A stretch of DNA of 64,000 nucleotides. Source: Carposina sasakii (Eukaryota; Arthropoda; Insecta; Lepidoptera; Carposinidae). The stretch spans positions 12,400,001 to 12,464,000 of the forward strand of contig CP053153.1 in NCBI GenBank assembly GCA_014607495.2, given 5' to 3'. The translations under genes were made by a program, and so were the position numbers. The notes under the pieces are model-generated. The model worked only from the letters and a program-made list of their open reading frames with translations, was not told the DNA's origin and did no database searches. Position 1 is the stretch's first letter, and each line of letters opens with the position of its first letter. Of the stretch, positions 45,319 to 57,359 are shown one piece after another.

Positions 45319-45478
45319 TACAGCGTGTAAGAAAATATTGTGTACTATTTATTACTTTTATTTATATTGAGTAAGTTTATATTATGTTAAAAAATCACAC
45401 TACTTATAATAAATCTAGATTTTTATGAGTATTGTCAAACCTAAAATAAATTATATCATAATTTAGTTACACGCTGTA
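45319..45478. mobile_element. Small MITE M5 (160 bp)
   Basis: TACAGCGTGTAAGAAAATAT at the left and TTTAGTTACACGCTGTA at the right, with a 12-bp perfect terminal inverted repeat; AT-rich interior; flanked by A/T. It is only 80 bp from M4. Confidence 0.75.
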
Positions 45479-45752
45479 TTCAGTTGATTTGGCACTAATG
45501 ATTTTTTTTATGTCCTAAGGCACATGTTTCATAGTATACCTATCCTTACGAATATCGGTCAAAAGTTAATGTTAATGCTTTGAATTTAACTTCGTAAACA
45601 TTATTGTAAAATGTGTTTTAGATACAAGCTGTCAAAGCCGCCCTATTCACACAAATCGTTTAACGAATCAAATAATATTTCAATTATTCCAGTGTCAGTT
45701 TTGAGTAAATGTGTCGATATAAGATGTCGTTTATGAAATAATCGAGCCGATT

Positions 45753-46240
45753 CATCATCATCATCATTTACAGCCCTGAGAAGTCCACTGTTGGACAAAG
45801 GCCTCCCCCAACAACCTCTACTCCGACCGGTCGGAAGCAGCCTGCATCCAACCGACGCCCGCGACCTTGGCCAGATCGTCCGTCCACCTCGCGGGTGGCC
45901 TTTCCACGATGCGCTTGCCGATACGTGGTATCCACTCTAGAACTTTCCGACTCCATCGGCCATCAGTTCTTCGAGCTATGTGCCCTGCCTATTGCCACTT
46001 CAGCTTGCTGGACCGTTGAGCTATGTCGGTGATCTTTGTACGTCTGCGGATCTCCTCATTTCTGATTCGACCACGCAGAGAGATCCCAAGCATAGCTCTC
46101 TCCATCGCTCGCTGTGCGATCCTGAGCTTCTTTATGAGGCACATAGTTAGAGACCACGTCTCGGCACCGTAGGTCATCACCGGCAGCACGCACTGGTTGA
46201 ATACCTTCGTCTTTAAGGACTGGGGTATCTTGGACACAAA
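45753..46240 (-). pseudogene. RTE-type LINE 3' end fragment
   Basis: Minus-strand frames give KVFNQCVLPVMTYGAETWSL, IAQRAMERAMLGISLRGRIR, RRRTKITDIAQRSSKLKWQ and then, after a stop and frame change, GRRLDAGCFRPVG-type wording from the ARWTDDL region. The 3' end is a (TCATCA)n tail at 45753. It is a different subfamily from the 5.5 and 16.9 kb copies. Confidence 0.85.
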
Positions 46241-46981
46241 TAAATAAATATTAGATTAAATATTAGATAATAATAATCTGTCAAATCCATAGTAAAATGA
46301 AAGTTAAAATTGAAATAATCGGTTAGTGTTTGAGAAACAATAACCGGCAGAGTAAGATATTTCAGAACATATTTTCTGATCTGAAGATCCGTAGATACGA
46401 GTATTTAGCCCATATTTCGACATTAAATACCTATGCATGTATGTATTCGTTATCAGACTAAACTATTCAAAATAATCCCTTTAAGGAACATCAAAATGGA
46501 ATGTAACATGTGGTTTAAGCACATCCCTAGTATCAAATCCCTAACATAGTAATATTTTAATCTAGTCATCTTTTATAAAAATCTAATATAAAAACTGGGC
46601 CCATCCGGCGTCTTAAATCACTTCATTGAGGACGCCTAATTAAGTAAATATGGTCAATTAACCTAATCTCAAAACTTCATTATTCTTTCCTAATCTCTAT
46701 GCTATTTACAATACTAAATAGTTATCATCTTTTACGATAGAAACTCGTACTTTTGCAATAATTAAGATTTCGTTCCATCCAAGTCACTTACGTCAACGCT
46801 TATGACAAACTAAATCCCACTTTTGATGGCTGAAGCGTCTCTCCATAACATATTCGAGACTAGACACTTTGATGAGAAGCAAGTTTGAATATTTTCTACT
46901 GGTTTAGATACCTACATTTCTGTTTACCCTGCAAACGATCTGTGATTTCATCTTCTACGAGCACACAAATTCTAGAATGAT

Positions 46982-49900
46982 CTACGCTTCTGACTGGAGC
47001 GAATTCTTCTTGGATAGCGACTTAGTTCTGCCGCAGAAATAGTCCTCTATTTCCTGCAACGTTTTACCCTTGGTTTCCGGCAGGAAGAAGTAGAAAAATA
47101 GCATACCTGAAATCAGATAATTTGGCGTTAGAAAGAGATGTCTTATGCAATGCCTTGGTGTCCCCAAACTTAATTTTACTAACACCCATAAACACACATC
47201 AGCTTATTTTAATTAATTCCTGGACTTAGACCTCCCTCAGGGTATGCCACAAGGCTTAAACTGCGATAGGGGAATTTTTGCCTGTAGTCACCACGCTGGG
47301 TAGGCGGCGGGTTGGTGACCACAGTGTGATTTTCGGATAATGTGTTGACAACACGGGAGCGCTACTGCCCACCTCTTGGAAACTAGTTGCTAGCTCATGG
47401 CCTCAGAGAACGCCCCTGAGTTGACCCTTACGACATACATGGAAAGATGCAGCTGATGTATTCTAGTCAAGTCGAGCATCACATCAAAATACTCCCAAAT
47501 TAAATACTTACCAACTATTGAGATGGCTCCGTATAAGCCGAACGCGCCATAGTCATGGACAGCGTTCTTGATATACGGAAAGGTCTTCACCACGGAGAAT
47601 ATGGAAAGATGTGCAGCACAGGTCGTCATGCCGCCGATGATACCACGTACCTACATAGAAATTAAATAATTTTCTTTAAAATCGTAAGGTATATTGAGAA
47701 TTATATTATGAAAAGTGTGCTTTGATCCTAGATGCTGTGGTTTTAACGCTAGATATGTAGGTATGCCTTTGGCAAACCTAACTTCCTAACTACCTTATGT
47801 GATGGTAATAGGTTAACTTGTCATATGTTGCCTGTTATGCCAGTCAAATAAATAAGTTCTAATTTTACCTGAGTAGGATAGACCTCTCCAATCATGACCC
47901 AAGGCACGATAAGGTATCCCAAGGTGCAGGCGATGGTGAACACATAGATACACGCCACTGGTATCCACGAGTACATCGGTACTATGTCGTTGTCCTTCCA
48001 GTACTGCACATAGTACATGTAGACTGCCAACGTTATCATTGTGGTTCCGCACCCGATTGCTGGAAAATGGAATTAAAAGAAATCTAGAATCAATTAAGTT
48101 AGCTACCATAGTGTGGGGCTTAGTCAATGTATTTAAGAGTGTCTGCCTGGCGGGTTTGAGGTTATTGATTGCTGAGCTGGACTCAGCTAATAGCAGGCTC
48201 CAATCCTTCAAGTGACTTGGCATGGAATTCACATAAACAAGGCGTGAATTTGAGACCTGCCGACTTAAACTTTAGCACCGCTGAATCTGTGCCTGAACGT
48301 GTGTATACTCGTATATCTTCAATTCAATTCAATTCAAATTCAAAATCATTTATTCGACATGAAAGCATTAACACTTGTTTGTCGATTGTCTAATTATATG
48401 TTACTTTCTATGTTCGCACCCCAAAAATGAAACCACTACCAAACAAAAAAGGAGGTGAATTTAAACAACCCAAAAATAAATAAATCGCAAAGCTACGAGT
48501 ATGTATTATGCGTCGGTACGAGTATAAATGAGATTAGAATCTGATGCTTACAAGACACAAAAGTGAGCGGTCGACGTCCACATCTCCGGCACAGAATACA
48601 TCCGATAACTGTGAAGATGAGTCGGATGATCCCCACTGATATCGTCAGCCAGTACTTATCTAGCGTCGCTCCTGAGGCCTGAAATACATGAGGTCCAATT
48701 AGTGTTATTTACCTATTATTGCCTTAGTGTAACTATGTCCGAGGAGGGTTGGCGTCAGGCTGGCAGCCGGCCGTAAAACTAAGGCAAATCCTTGGCAATA
48801 TGAGTTTCAGAAGATTGCACCAATCGGATAAATAATGAGCTTAGGACAGGAAGACGATGGAGATCTATTATTGCCCTGGTGACGTTGCGCCCGAACCATC
48901 AAGTCGCCCATTCTGGAAGCTCGCGTATTTTGATTCGTGCCTAGCTCTTACATAATAGGCAAGTTCACACTAGCCAAGCAGCCTCTCGCGGAAATTGCTT
49001 CTCGCGGCAAATAACTCTCGAGGCTGTTCACTCTGTGTGGACACACACATTGAAATTTTAGGATATGCGCCTATACTTGCAAGTAACAGTTAAAGTTATC
49101 ATCTTACCTCAAACACATCAACTGCATAGAAGGTAATGGTGTTGACGCCGCACCACTGGTACACGAAGAAATAGACAGCTAGGATGGTGAACGGCTTCAG
49201 AGCTGACGGAGACAAGATGGCCTTCAGAATTTCTTTAGGGGATCTTAACCTGATAGAAAATTAAATAACTTTAATATACATAGTAGGAACTAACACTAAA
49301 AAGAAAAACGCGAAGGAAGAAGCAAACAAACAGGTATATTATGTTTTCCTTATCTGCACTAATTCATGATGGTAAAGCAACTGGTGTCTGGGTTTCTCTA
49401 ATATTCAGTAATATTCTGTTTACAAACCTAATTTTCATTTGTCGTGGTGAGTTGTATTTCAAATAATTACATTAAAGTTTTTTACTACTTAATTCTATAT
49501 CTACTAATCAACGAACCTGCCAAACTTGTTTTTGATATTTGATCAAAATTTGTTGAGCCTCCTACCAATGAATACCTACACCTAAATAACACGTGTAAAC
49601 ATTCTAGACACACCCCTCATAGATCTACTTAATAATAGACGACTAGTCAATATCATCGTCCGTGACGCACAAAAAAAAAAACAATTTAATTTAAATTGCC
49701 AATAGCATTGGTCCGAAATTTATTGATATTACAACATAGGTTACTGACGTATTTGGCCGCTTCTCAATTGACCTAAAGCATTTTTGTTGCAAACAAAATG
49801 TATGAATATTTATAGATAAGTAGTTGAATATTCTTGTAGTTACTTCCCCATTCATTGGTAGATACCTACTATATCATGCTCGTAAAAATACCTACCTAAG

Positions 49901-52900
49901 ATATACTATGCTGTTAGCAAAAATACCAGCTATAAACATCACAAAATGATAAGTAATATAATACATACGGTTCCACATGGTTTTTCTCTTTGAACGCAAT
50001 CATTTTCTGTATCTCGTCATCCAGGTTGCAAGTCGAGCCTCTCAGCTTGGCCAATGAGGTCTCAGCCCGCTCTTTCTTATCCTGGGTGAGCAGAAAGTTG
50101 GGTGTCTCCGGCATGAGGAGCATGCCCAGGAGTGAGAGGATTGGCACGATTGCGCTGATACCGGCTAAGACATTCCATGTTGTCACGCTGCCGATTACAT
50201 ACTGGAAATTGGAGAAGATATTGGTTTGATTTGATTCAAGTTTAACGAAGCTAGGTGATGTTACGGATAACGTGACATCTAGGGTACCTAGGTTTAGATT
50301 AATAGTGTATAGTGTATAATAGTGTTTTCCTAATGTCCATTAGTATTGGTAAATAAAGTACCTACCTAATAAGGGATAAAATAAGTAACTACTAGAAGGA
50401 AATGAAAAAAGGGACTACATAATAATAGAAACTAAAATTATTTATCATCGTAGATAGCCTAACAAAAATGGGATTCTGAGGTATGCGAGTATAAATTTAA
50501 CCCAATGGTAAAAATGTAGAAGGCAGCGTGAATGCCGCCGCTTAAGATTTGCGTAACTTTTTCACATTACTATAAGTAATTCGCAAGTTGGTAATTTAAT
50601 TAACTACGAACAAAATTAGGTAGGTAATATACTCTTGCACAATATTTCACAGAAAACAGAACCTTTCAAAATACCAAAATAGTTTATCATAAGTCGCGTG
50701 ATCTTTACCAAGGCATGACTTAGTTATCTATGTGCAAACTGTTTGCTGATTGTTTGCTCTACTACAATGACAAATCTAATTTTAGCAAAACTAGCGTGTT
50801 TTACCAATTATATAATTCATTACGTCCTCACGACTTGCATAGGTGTTGTAATGTCGCTAAAATCTTGTCACATGTTTACAAATTACAATAGATCTTGTGA
50901 TCCTCAAATAAAGACAAGAATCAGATAGTAAACTAACCCGATAGCTACACTCCCGGAGACTGTAGGTATTATTAGCATCATAGGTACGTATGACATCAGA
51001 TCTTTGATTACTGTAGCTACTAGAAGTACATACCGTAATATCGGGGTATTTTTGCCCAAAGAGGTAACTTTGACCCAGAACAAAATCAAAAATTTAACTT
51101 TCTGCTACGTTACTCGTCAGGAGCTATCGATGTAGTTTACTTTTCCAGCTTTAGGTACGTTAATAAAACTATTTTTCTGGCTTGGGCTAAGTTTACCTGA
51201 AGCACCTCCGACGTTACAGAAGATTAACATAAAACATACTTTATTGAATCACCATTATCACCTGCCTGAGCATATCCCATTAGAAGTAAAAAAGGACAAT
51301 TAGAAAAAGTCGTTACTTATTTGTCAGTATTATTGTGCTGTAACGACTATCAATTTGACGTGGTATTGTTTTCAAAGTCGTTAGCATTAAAATTAGCAAT
51401 AACACTCTAGTAGGTGTGTCCACTGAGGACGTTATATAAAGTAATTGTAAAAATAAATCGTGTATTGACAGAGTTCATGATTTCTGACGTAGCCATTTGC
51501 AAATTCACGAGTTGTAAACATTACGCTCTTGCAATGAAAAACATCTATTACGCCTTAAAATTTTATGACAAGGTTAAATTAAAATTTATTTATTTACACA
51601 GGTAACCTATCTATCTATCACCTGTCTTGTCGATTGTCTATTTTGGTTGTTTCACTTTTAGCAATTTATCCAAGCCATGAGAGCATGAGTAAGCAATGAG
51701 CCTACGAAATGTTAGAAAAGAATTATTACTATGGAAGTCTATTCGAAGCGATAAAACGGTTAAGTCAAAGAAATTCGAAGCGATAAAACGGTTAAGTCAA
51801 AGAAAACTATTAACACATAAATTGCTCATCCCTTATGGAAATGGTAAATGGGATAGTGCTTTTAATACCTACGAGTACCTAGAATTACTTGGAATCAAAT
51901 CCTGTTTGTTGGATTCTATAAGTAAGTACCATTTCTGAACACTAGATTGTTGTATTTGTATGCGAAAAGCGGCGGTAGACACACTCATTATTAGGTGAAA
52001 TTAACAGCCTGACATATAAAGAATTAAGCGTGTAAATTTCACATTTTTGATAATGGGCGTGACTAATATATGTAATGAAGGGAAAACCTTCTATAAAATC
52101 TAAATAATCTAACCTGTATAAGAACACCAGTAGAGACTCCAACAGATGCCAAGGCTCCGAGCATCCCTCGCAAGTGAGGCTGTGACACTTCACACGTGTA
52201 GACCCTCGCTGGAGCACCCACCATGCCTGACCCTAGGCCTATTAGTAACCTACCTGAAACAAGATGCTAATTAGCCCCTGGTTCCTGGCTTCCATATCAT
52301 ATGCCGCGTGGTACCGGCAGAGTAGAGTTTGTACCACCCCATGCCTGCGTGGGAATCGTACGAGGCGATTAAGGGTTTCCGGGAGGCGTGCCCTGGGGGA
52401 GGCCTACGTCCAGCAGTGGACTACAATAAGCTGAAAATGATATCTGTGACTAACAATTGGTACTTTGGCACATCCCAAAGTTTTTGGACATTACCTATCG
52501 GTTAAATTGCAAGCAGAACAGATACAAATTTAGTTTTAATCATTGCAAGCGGTAACTTTTTAGATAATTAAATGTAGGTATTTACGAAATTAATTCGTCG
52601 TCTATATTTTCTGTTTTCTTTAGAAATTCGTTTATTAAGAAAACCGTAGGTACTAAGCGGATAAACCGAAAGGGCTTTTGATATCTAGTGGTTAGATATA
52701 TTTTAAAATACAATCATGAGTTTGTCCACCACTACCATTCAAAACCAGAGTCATGTACCTATGAAATTACGTGGAGTACTATACTATAGCGTTATTTACT
52801 ACCGCAAGCTTCTTTTATGAATGCCGATATTGCGAGTCGTAAATATAGTACTATGCGATTTATCTTATAACATGAGATATAAAACTCATCATTTTATCCA

Positions 52901-53652
52901 GTGAATTTCCTCACCAACATAAATCATAGGAACATTCTGCGCAGCTGCCACGAGGAGCCAGCCAGCGATGAGAGGGATCTCAGTGATGATGAGGGTAATT
53001 CTCCGGCCAATCACGTCCATGAGGTACCCGCTTAGTATGCAGCCTACTGGCGTGCCCGCTGAACTTAAGCTGGCTGTGGAGAGAAGAGTTTGCTGTATTT
53101 GGGATAAAAATTTCTATACACCCTGAAGATCAAGAATATCCTTTTAACGGACGAGCGATAAGAGTAGATGAAGAGAAAGAGATGTGTGTCAAGACCTTAG
53201 CATATGGAGGTCTGTGATCTCTGGCTACGTCTTAAGTAAAAGGACTTGATTTTATTATACCTATAGGTAGGTACCCCTCCTATTTTTTCTTAAGTAAAGG
53301 TATCCTAGATAACTTCTACATTATGTCATATTATGGCGCATTATAAACGTTCAATGGTAGAACATCTAACGAGGGATCAAAGTCTAATAATAAAAGTGAC
53401 TTACCTATCCAACTAGCTTCACTATCCGTGATATGTATACTAGACTCATTGCTCTTCAGCTGAGGTAACGCAGTTGCAGAGAATCCAAACGCCATGCCAG
53501 TGTTGATGGTTCCCAAGTTGACCACAAAGGCTGCCAAGACCTGCTTGAAAGCCTTCCCTCTGTCAGCCTTGTTTGGCTTCTTAGGCTCGGGGAAAGGCAC
53601 CTTTGTGATGCTAGGCGCGAAGCCCGTCGTGATGAATGGAGTAGAATCATTT
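46982..53652 (-). CDS. Facilitated trehalose/sugar transporter Tret1-like, copy 2 (first exon not found)
   Basis: MFS sugar transporter paralogous to the neighbour at 37-42 kb. Nine exons are seen: 53652-53405, 53073-52915, 52253-52114, 50201-49969, 49249-49108, 48678-48552, 48059-47869, 47650-47512 and 47106-46982 (TAG), giving 500 aa. Motifs: FVVNLGTINTGMAFGF (helix 1), DVIGRR (loop 2-3), GRLLIGLGSGMVGAP, MPETPNFLL (the PESPRW position), QWCGVNTITFYAVDVFE (helix 7), CGRRPL (loop 8-9), GEVYPTQ and PETKGKTLQEIEDYF. The first exon seen begins two bases into a codon (AG then A, AAT GAT), so a short upstream exon with the start ATG and a phase-2 donor is missing; I could not place it before 64 kb. 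Four of its exons have exactly the same lengths as in copy 1 (159, 140, 127 and 139 nt). The C-terminal tail is shorter than that of copy 1. No break is visible in the coding part. Confidence 0.88.
47215..47475. repeat. R2 fragment (reverse) then R3 fragment (plus)
   Basis: 47215-47385: TGGACTTAGACCTCCCTCAG, GTATGCCACAAGGCTTAAAC, GTCACCACGCTGGGTAGGCG, CTACTGCCCACCTCTTGGAA. 47385-47475: AGTTGCTAGCTCATGGCCTC, GAGAACGCCCCTGAGTTG, ATGCAGCTGATGTATTCTAG. Both lie in the last intron of transporter 2. Confidence 0.65.
51741..51804 (+). repeat. Perfect tandem duplication of a 32-bp unit
   Basis: ATTCGAAGCGATAAAACGGT followed by TAAGTCAAAGAA occurs twice in a row. It lies in an intron of transporter 2 inside a short unassigned ORF (51696-51938). 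The unit length is not a multiple of three, so the two copies are read in different frames. Confidence 0.85.
52308..52440 (+). repeat. R2 SINE-like element with internal deletion
   Basis: GGTACCGGCAGAGTAGAGTT, TCGTACGAGGCGATTAAGGG and TTTCCGGGAGG are joined directly to GCGTGCCCTGGGGGAGGCCT and CAGCAGTGGACTACAATAAG. The central part is missing. In an intron of transporter 2. Confidence 0.75.
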
Positions 53653-53805
53653 CTGAAAAGAGATTTTTTAATTGTGTACTAAATTGCAGATGAACTTCGA
53701 AAATCAAAAATTTAGCGGTTCAGCATGAAATCTCTACCTATAGAAATAAACACACCATTTTTTTTTCGTTGACATCAAAGATTTCATGAGTTTATTTACT
53801 TCTTG

Positions 53806-54087
53806 ATGAATAATGTTAAGTTTCTTCTATGCTTCTCTGAGAGTGAATAAAAACCTATAATACTACAGCTGCTTCTCTTCCCAGGCATACTGTTCAAGTC
53901 AGTAGAGGGACAAGAGGGTTTTGGTGTTTTGTAGGTGATGGGCTGACCACCTGTCACTCTAACCGAACTTGTACATCTCAACTATTCCCTCAAAATTGGT
54001 CAGAAGTGGCACCATGTGGTCCTATCGGCCCTTGGTGCTCTGCCTACCCCGTAAGGGATAAAGGCGTGATTATATATGTATGTTAAG
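53806..54087 (-). repeat. R4 dispersed repeat copy
   Basis: TGAATAATGTTAAGTTTCTT, CTATGCTTCTCTGAGAGTGA, CAGCTGCTTCTCTTCCCAGG, ATCGGCCCTTGGTGCTCTGC and CCCGTAAGGGATAAAGGCGT: R4 in reverse, just upstream of the first exon seen in transporter 2. Confidence 0.8.
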
Positions 54088-55084
54088 TTTAATAAATAAG
54101 GCAAATTCACAGGTAAATAAAGAGGAATGTAATCATATAATGCAGTGATTATAGTTAGGTATAAATTATATTGAATAATAAAGTATATAAAATCTATTCT
54201 AATTCATTTTATATCCTGTACCTACATCAAGCGACAAGAAAGACATGAATATCAAATTTTATAAGAAAGGTACTATACTTTTTTATAAAATTCATTTTAC
54301 TTACACTATTCTAACAATCTGAGGACGATATGGCATTCTTATGGTAACGATGGTAAACGGCAGTAAAGGTCTGAAACTTCATTTGTATATTTGTTCGCAG
54401 TATCTAATGATGTACCTATCTAACGTAATGTTTAGTAAGTAATCGACAGCTTTTAAGTAAGAAGGTATACCTACAAATGAAGCTAAGCTATAGGACAGAC
54501 ATCTCTTTGGCAAATGTACCTACATCAAGCCTTACCATAACAACGGTTATCATTTAAACAACAGTCGCATTATATGTAATTGTCTTGTTTAATTCTTATC
54601 GTATGTACAAATGAGTCTTTTCACACGAGGACGGACTAGAAATAAAGGATGATTGTAGTGAAACGAATGGTTAGTAACGGAAATAGGAAGACTTTGAAGG
54701 TACTTAGTATCTATTTACTTTCCTACAGGGATCACATTCTAGATTTTGATTTAATAATTTTCATATTTCGGTATATTAGGAACTTTTAGAATACCTTATT
54801 TGTTCTGGAAAATTTTTATTTAGCCTTTTTTGAGAGCAACAGATGTAAGCTTCAATTAATTCATCAACCAGTAATTTTTGGATCCTCTCAAACAGGAGTC
54901 CCTACTGGGGTTATGTAAAAATTCATCTTTGAAAATATGCACTACACCACTGCAATAATATTCTCAAAAATACTTGCCAATAGAGAATAAATCAATAAAT
55001 AGTTTAGATAGATTGTATGCATTAACTTTAGCTTTTCGTGCCAAAGTGCTACATCTATAGGTACATCTATCTTCTTCTATCTAT
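54088..55084. other. No gene or repeat recognised
   Basis: AT-rich flank upstream of transporter 2. The missing 5' exon of that gene could be here or further right, but I see no ATG-bearing exon with a phase-2 donor that stands out. Confidence 0.4.
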
Positions 55085-55415
55085 ACATAATAATAAAAAT
55101 ATAACGGATCGCTGTCTGTACATGGAAGATATATGAGAAAAAATAGGAGAACTTTAATAGGAGACCTTTATCCACGCAATAGTACCCAAGAGAATGATTT
55201 TTTGAATTTTTGTCTGTTTGTCGGTGTGTCTGTTTGTCTGTGCGTTTGTGCACGCTAATCTCAAAAACGGCTGAACCGATTTCGATGCAGTTTTCAGGAA
55301 TATATTGTGACAGGTCTCAATACTTTTTATCCCGGGAAAATGTTTTTATCCCGGATAATTTCAACATTTTGTTTTTCTGTAGTCCACACGGACGGAGTCG
55401 CGGGCGTCCACTAGT
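55085..55415 (-). repeat. R5-related element, longer form
   Basis: AACGGATCGCTGTCTGTACA, GAGACCTTTATCCACGC, a TGTCTGTTTGTCGGTGTGTC run, AACGGCTGAACCGATTTCGA, TTTTTATCCCGGGAAAATGT and GTCGCGGGCGTCCACTAGTC. It shares its last third with other R5 copies but has a different remaining part. Confidence 0.7.
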
Positions 55416-56149
55416 CTTAATAATATATTCGTATCCAGACTTTCATAATACCTAAAAATACTATAAAATATTTCTATACGTTCTTCGTATAGATTTCATC
55501 AATGAGATTTTGATCGATGACTTTAGACGAGATACCTACAAATTACCTACAAACAATATAAATGGTAGCTTAGACAATGCAATCATTTTAATGGTGGTGA
55601 GCGAGGTTCGCTATATTTTTACAAAAATACTTTACACTCTTTTTACCTACTTGTACTGTACATACAAAAATATGCAAATAAACAAGATACAGACGGGCTT
55701 AGGAAATGTAGCAATTTTGAGATTTATAACGAAGTTCTCAAAATTATCGCAACATTTGCACTAATTAAGAGGTAAGACTTCATCACGTCATTTAACGAAC
55801 GTGCTAATAAAAGATTGTATCGATATCGCTAACTTTATTAACTTCGTTGTCGATTGTTAGGTGCATTGACTAAGCAATTTTAATTATTATCTCTGTTACC
55901 ATCCATTATACTAAGGTATGTAGGTATTATAAGTAGGTAGGTAGAGTATTTACAAACAATATGCCGTGTTACCGACAATATTTCTAATAAATTATCTAGT
56001 AGAAGTTTTATCAGTGCCAATGACTTAATAAGTAAATAATATCAGTGGTATTAAAGTTATTTTGGATCATTTATATCTTACAATGTTATGAACATTATAT
56101 CACAGGTCACGCAGTTCAGTTCGTTACCAACTTAGAATTTGTTTGTTTG

Positions 56150-56225
56150 GTTTGCAGTGGTCGTGGGTTCGATTCCCACTCGGGTGATGAATTTTTTCCA
56201 TTTTCTTTATTAATAATTTTAGAAC
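56150..56225 (+). repeat. tRNA-derived SINE (family S1), 5'-truncated
   Basis: Begins within the B-box half (GTGGTCGTGGGTTCGATTCC, CACTCGGGTGA), followed by ATTTTTTCCATTTTCTTTAT and TAATAATTTT, the tail seen next to the 43975 copy. Confidence 0.7.
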
Positions 56226-56492
56226 TTAGAATTATTTGCTCAGAAGTCATTTTCGTAATGTTATTATAGCGACATTCCTTCTCTGCTTCATCTTATTTAT
56301 TGCAATTTTCTGATTTATGTTGAGCCTGCAGGAGTTGGAACATAATTATTGGAAGTGTAGTAAAATTTGACAGCAAAAATTTTGTGTTTCCCTTATTACA
56401 TCCAGCGGCGCACAGCGACTTAATTACGACCACCTATGGCGGTATTCATGGGCCAATAAAATAGGTTGAATTATGTAGGTAGGTAGGTATAT

Positions 56493-56860
56493 ATACGGGG
56501 TGATTTTTGGTCATCAATGTTCCCGAAAACTATGGAATCTCCTCATCATCACGATCATTTTTTTCCATGGAAGCATACCTGGGAAGTGTATGGGTCCAAA
56601 TTTGAATAAATAGACTGTGTTTTTCTGCATAAATGCACATTGACGCGTGTAGCAAGATTTTTTCACGAGAAATAATTAATATCTGTCTTTGAAAAAACTA
56701 GCATAAATACTGGATACTATAAATTTCGCACGATTTGGTAAATAAAAAATAAATAATAAAAATTTACATTGTTTCCCAACATTTTTTTTGGCATAAACTT
56801 ACTTTATTTGATGTATAGAGTACGTACTCTTCGTTAAGAGTGGCAATGAAAAAATATCCT
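56493..56860. mobile_element. MITE family M2 copy, reverse, right end worn
   Basis: TACGGGGTGATTTTTGGTCA, GAATCTCCTCATCATCACGA, TCCATGGAAGCATACCTGGG, TCTGCATAAATGCACATTGA and ATTTGATGTATAGAGTACGT. The final inverted repeat is degraded (GTGGCAATGAAAAAATATCC). Confidence 0.8.
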
Positions 56861-57115
56861 CTTATTGTCGTCTTTTTAAAAATAACGGTTTTAGTGCACG
56901 TAGATTCTTTTACCTACTGTAAGATGAGAATAGAAATTGTTTTCGTATAGTTTTGTTTAATATTATATTAGATTATATACCTTCAGCAAATGTTTGCAGT
57001 CAGAAAACAACGCTTGTAGATAAAACCTTTATGTACCACAGAATAATAAATACACAGATACTTTAAGTACTACTAGTAATATTGTGTAGCTGCTAACATA
57101 TTTGTAACGTACCTA

Positions 57116-57358
57116 TACAGGGTGTAACAAAAGGTGTATGTTAAGCAAAAGGTACTTACAAAATTTCAGACTCGAAATCACATATTTATTTTTTCAGATA
57201 GTATGGAGAATTCCTAAACAGCTCAGGAATGTTCATACAATCTTAAAAAATAAACATGTGATTTCAAGTCTCAAATTTTGGTAATAGGTTCTCCATAGAG
57301 GGCTATTTACATAGCTTTTTGCTTAACAATATAGGTACTCTTTCTGTTACACTCTGTA
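57116..57358. mobile_element. MITE family M4, complete copy (about 243 bp)
   Basis: TACAGGGTGTAACAAAAGGT and GTATGTTAAGCAAAAGG at the left; TTTTTGCTTAACAATATAGG and TCTTTCTGTTACACTCTGTA at the right. The element is palindromic throughout, with inner arms GACTCGAAATCACATATTTA and AAACATGTGATTTCAAGTCT, so the whole single strand could fold back. Confidence 0.85.
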
Positions 57359-57359
57359 T

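Noticed and set aside
47813..48232. 139-codon minus-strand ORF
   Set aside because: Off-frame shadow across an exon of transporter 2 (47869-48059).
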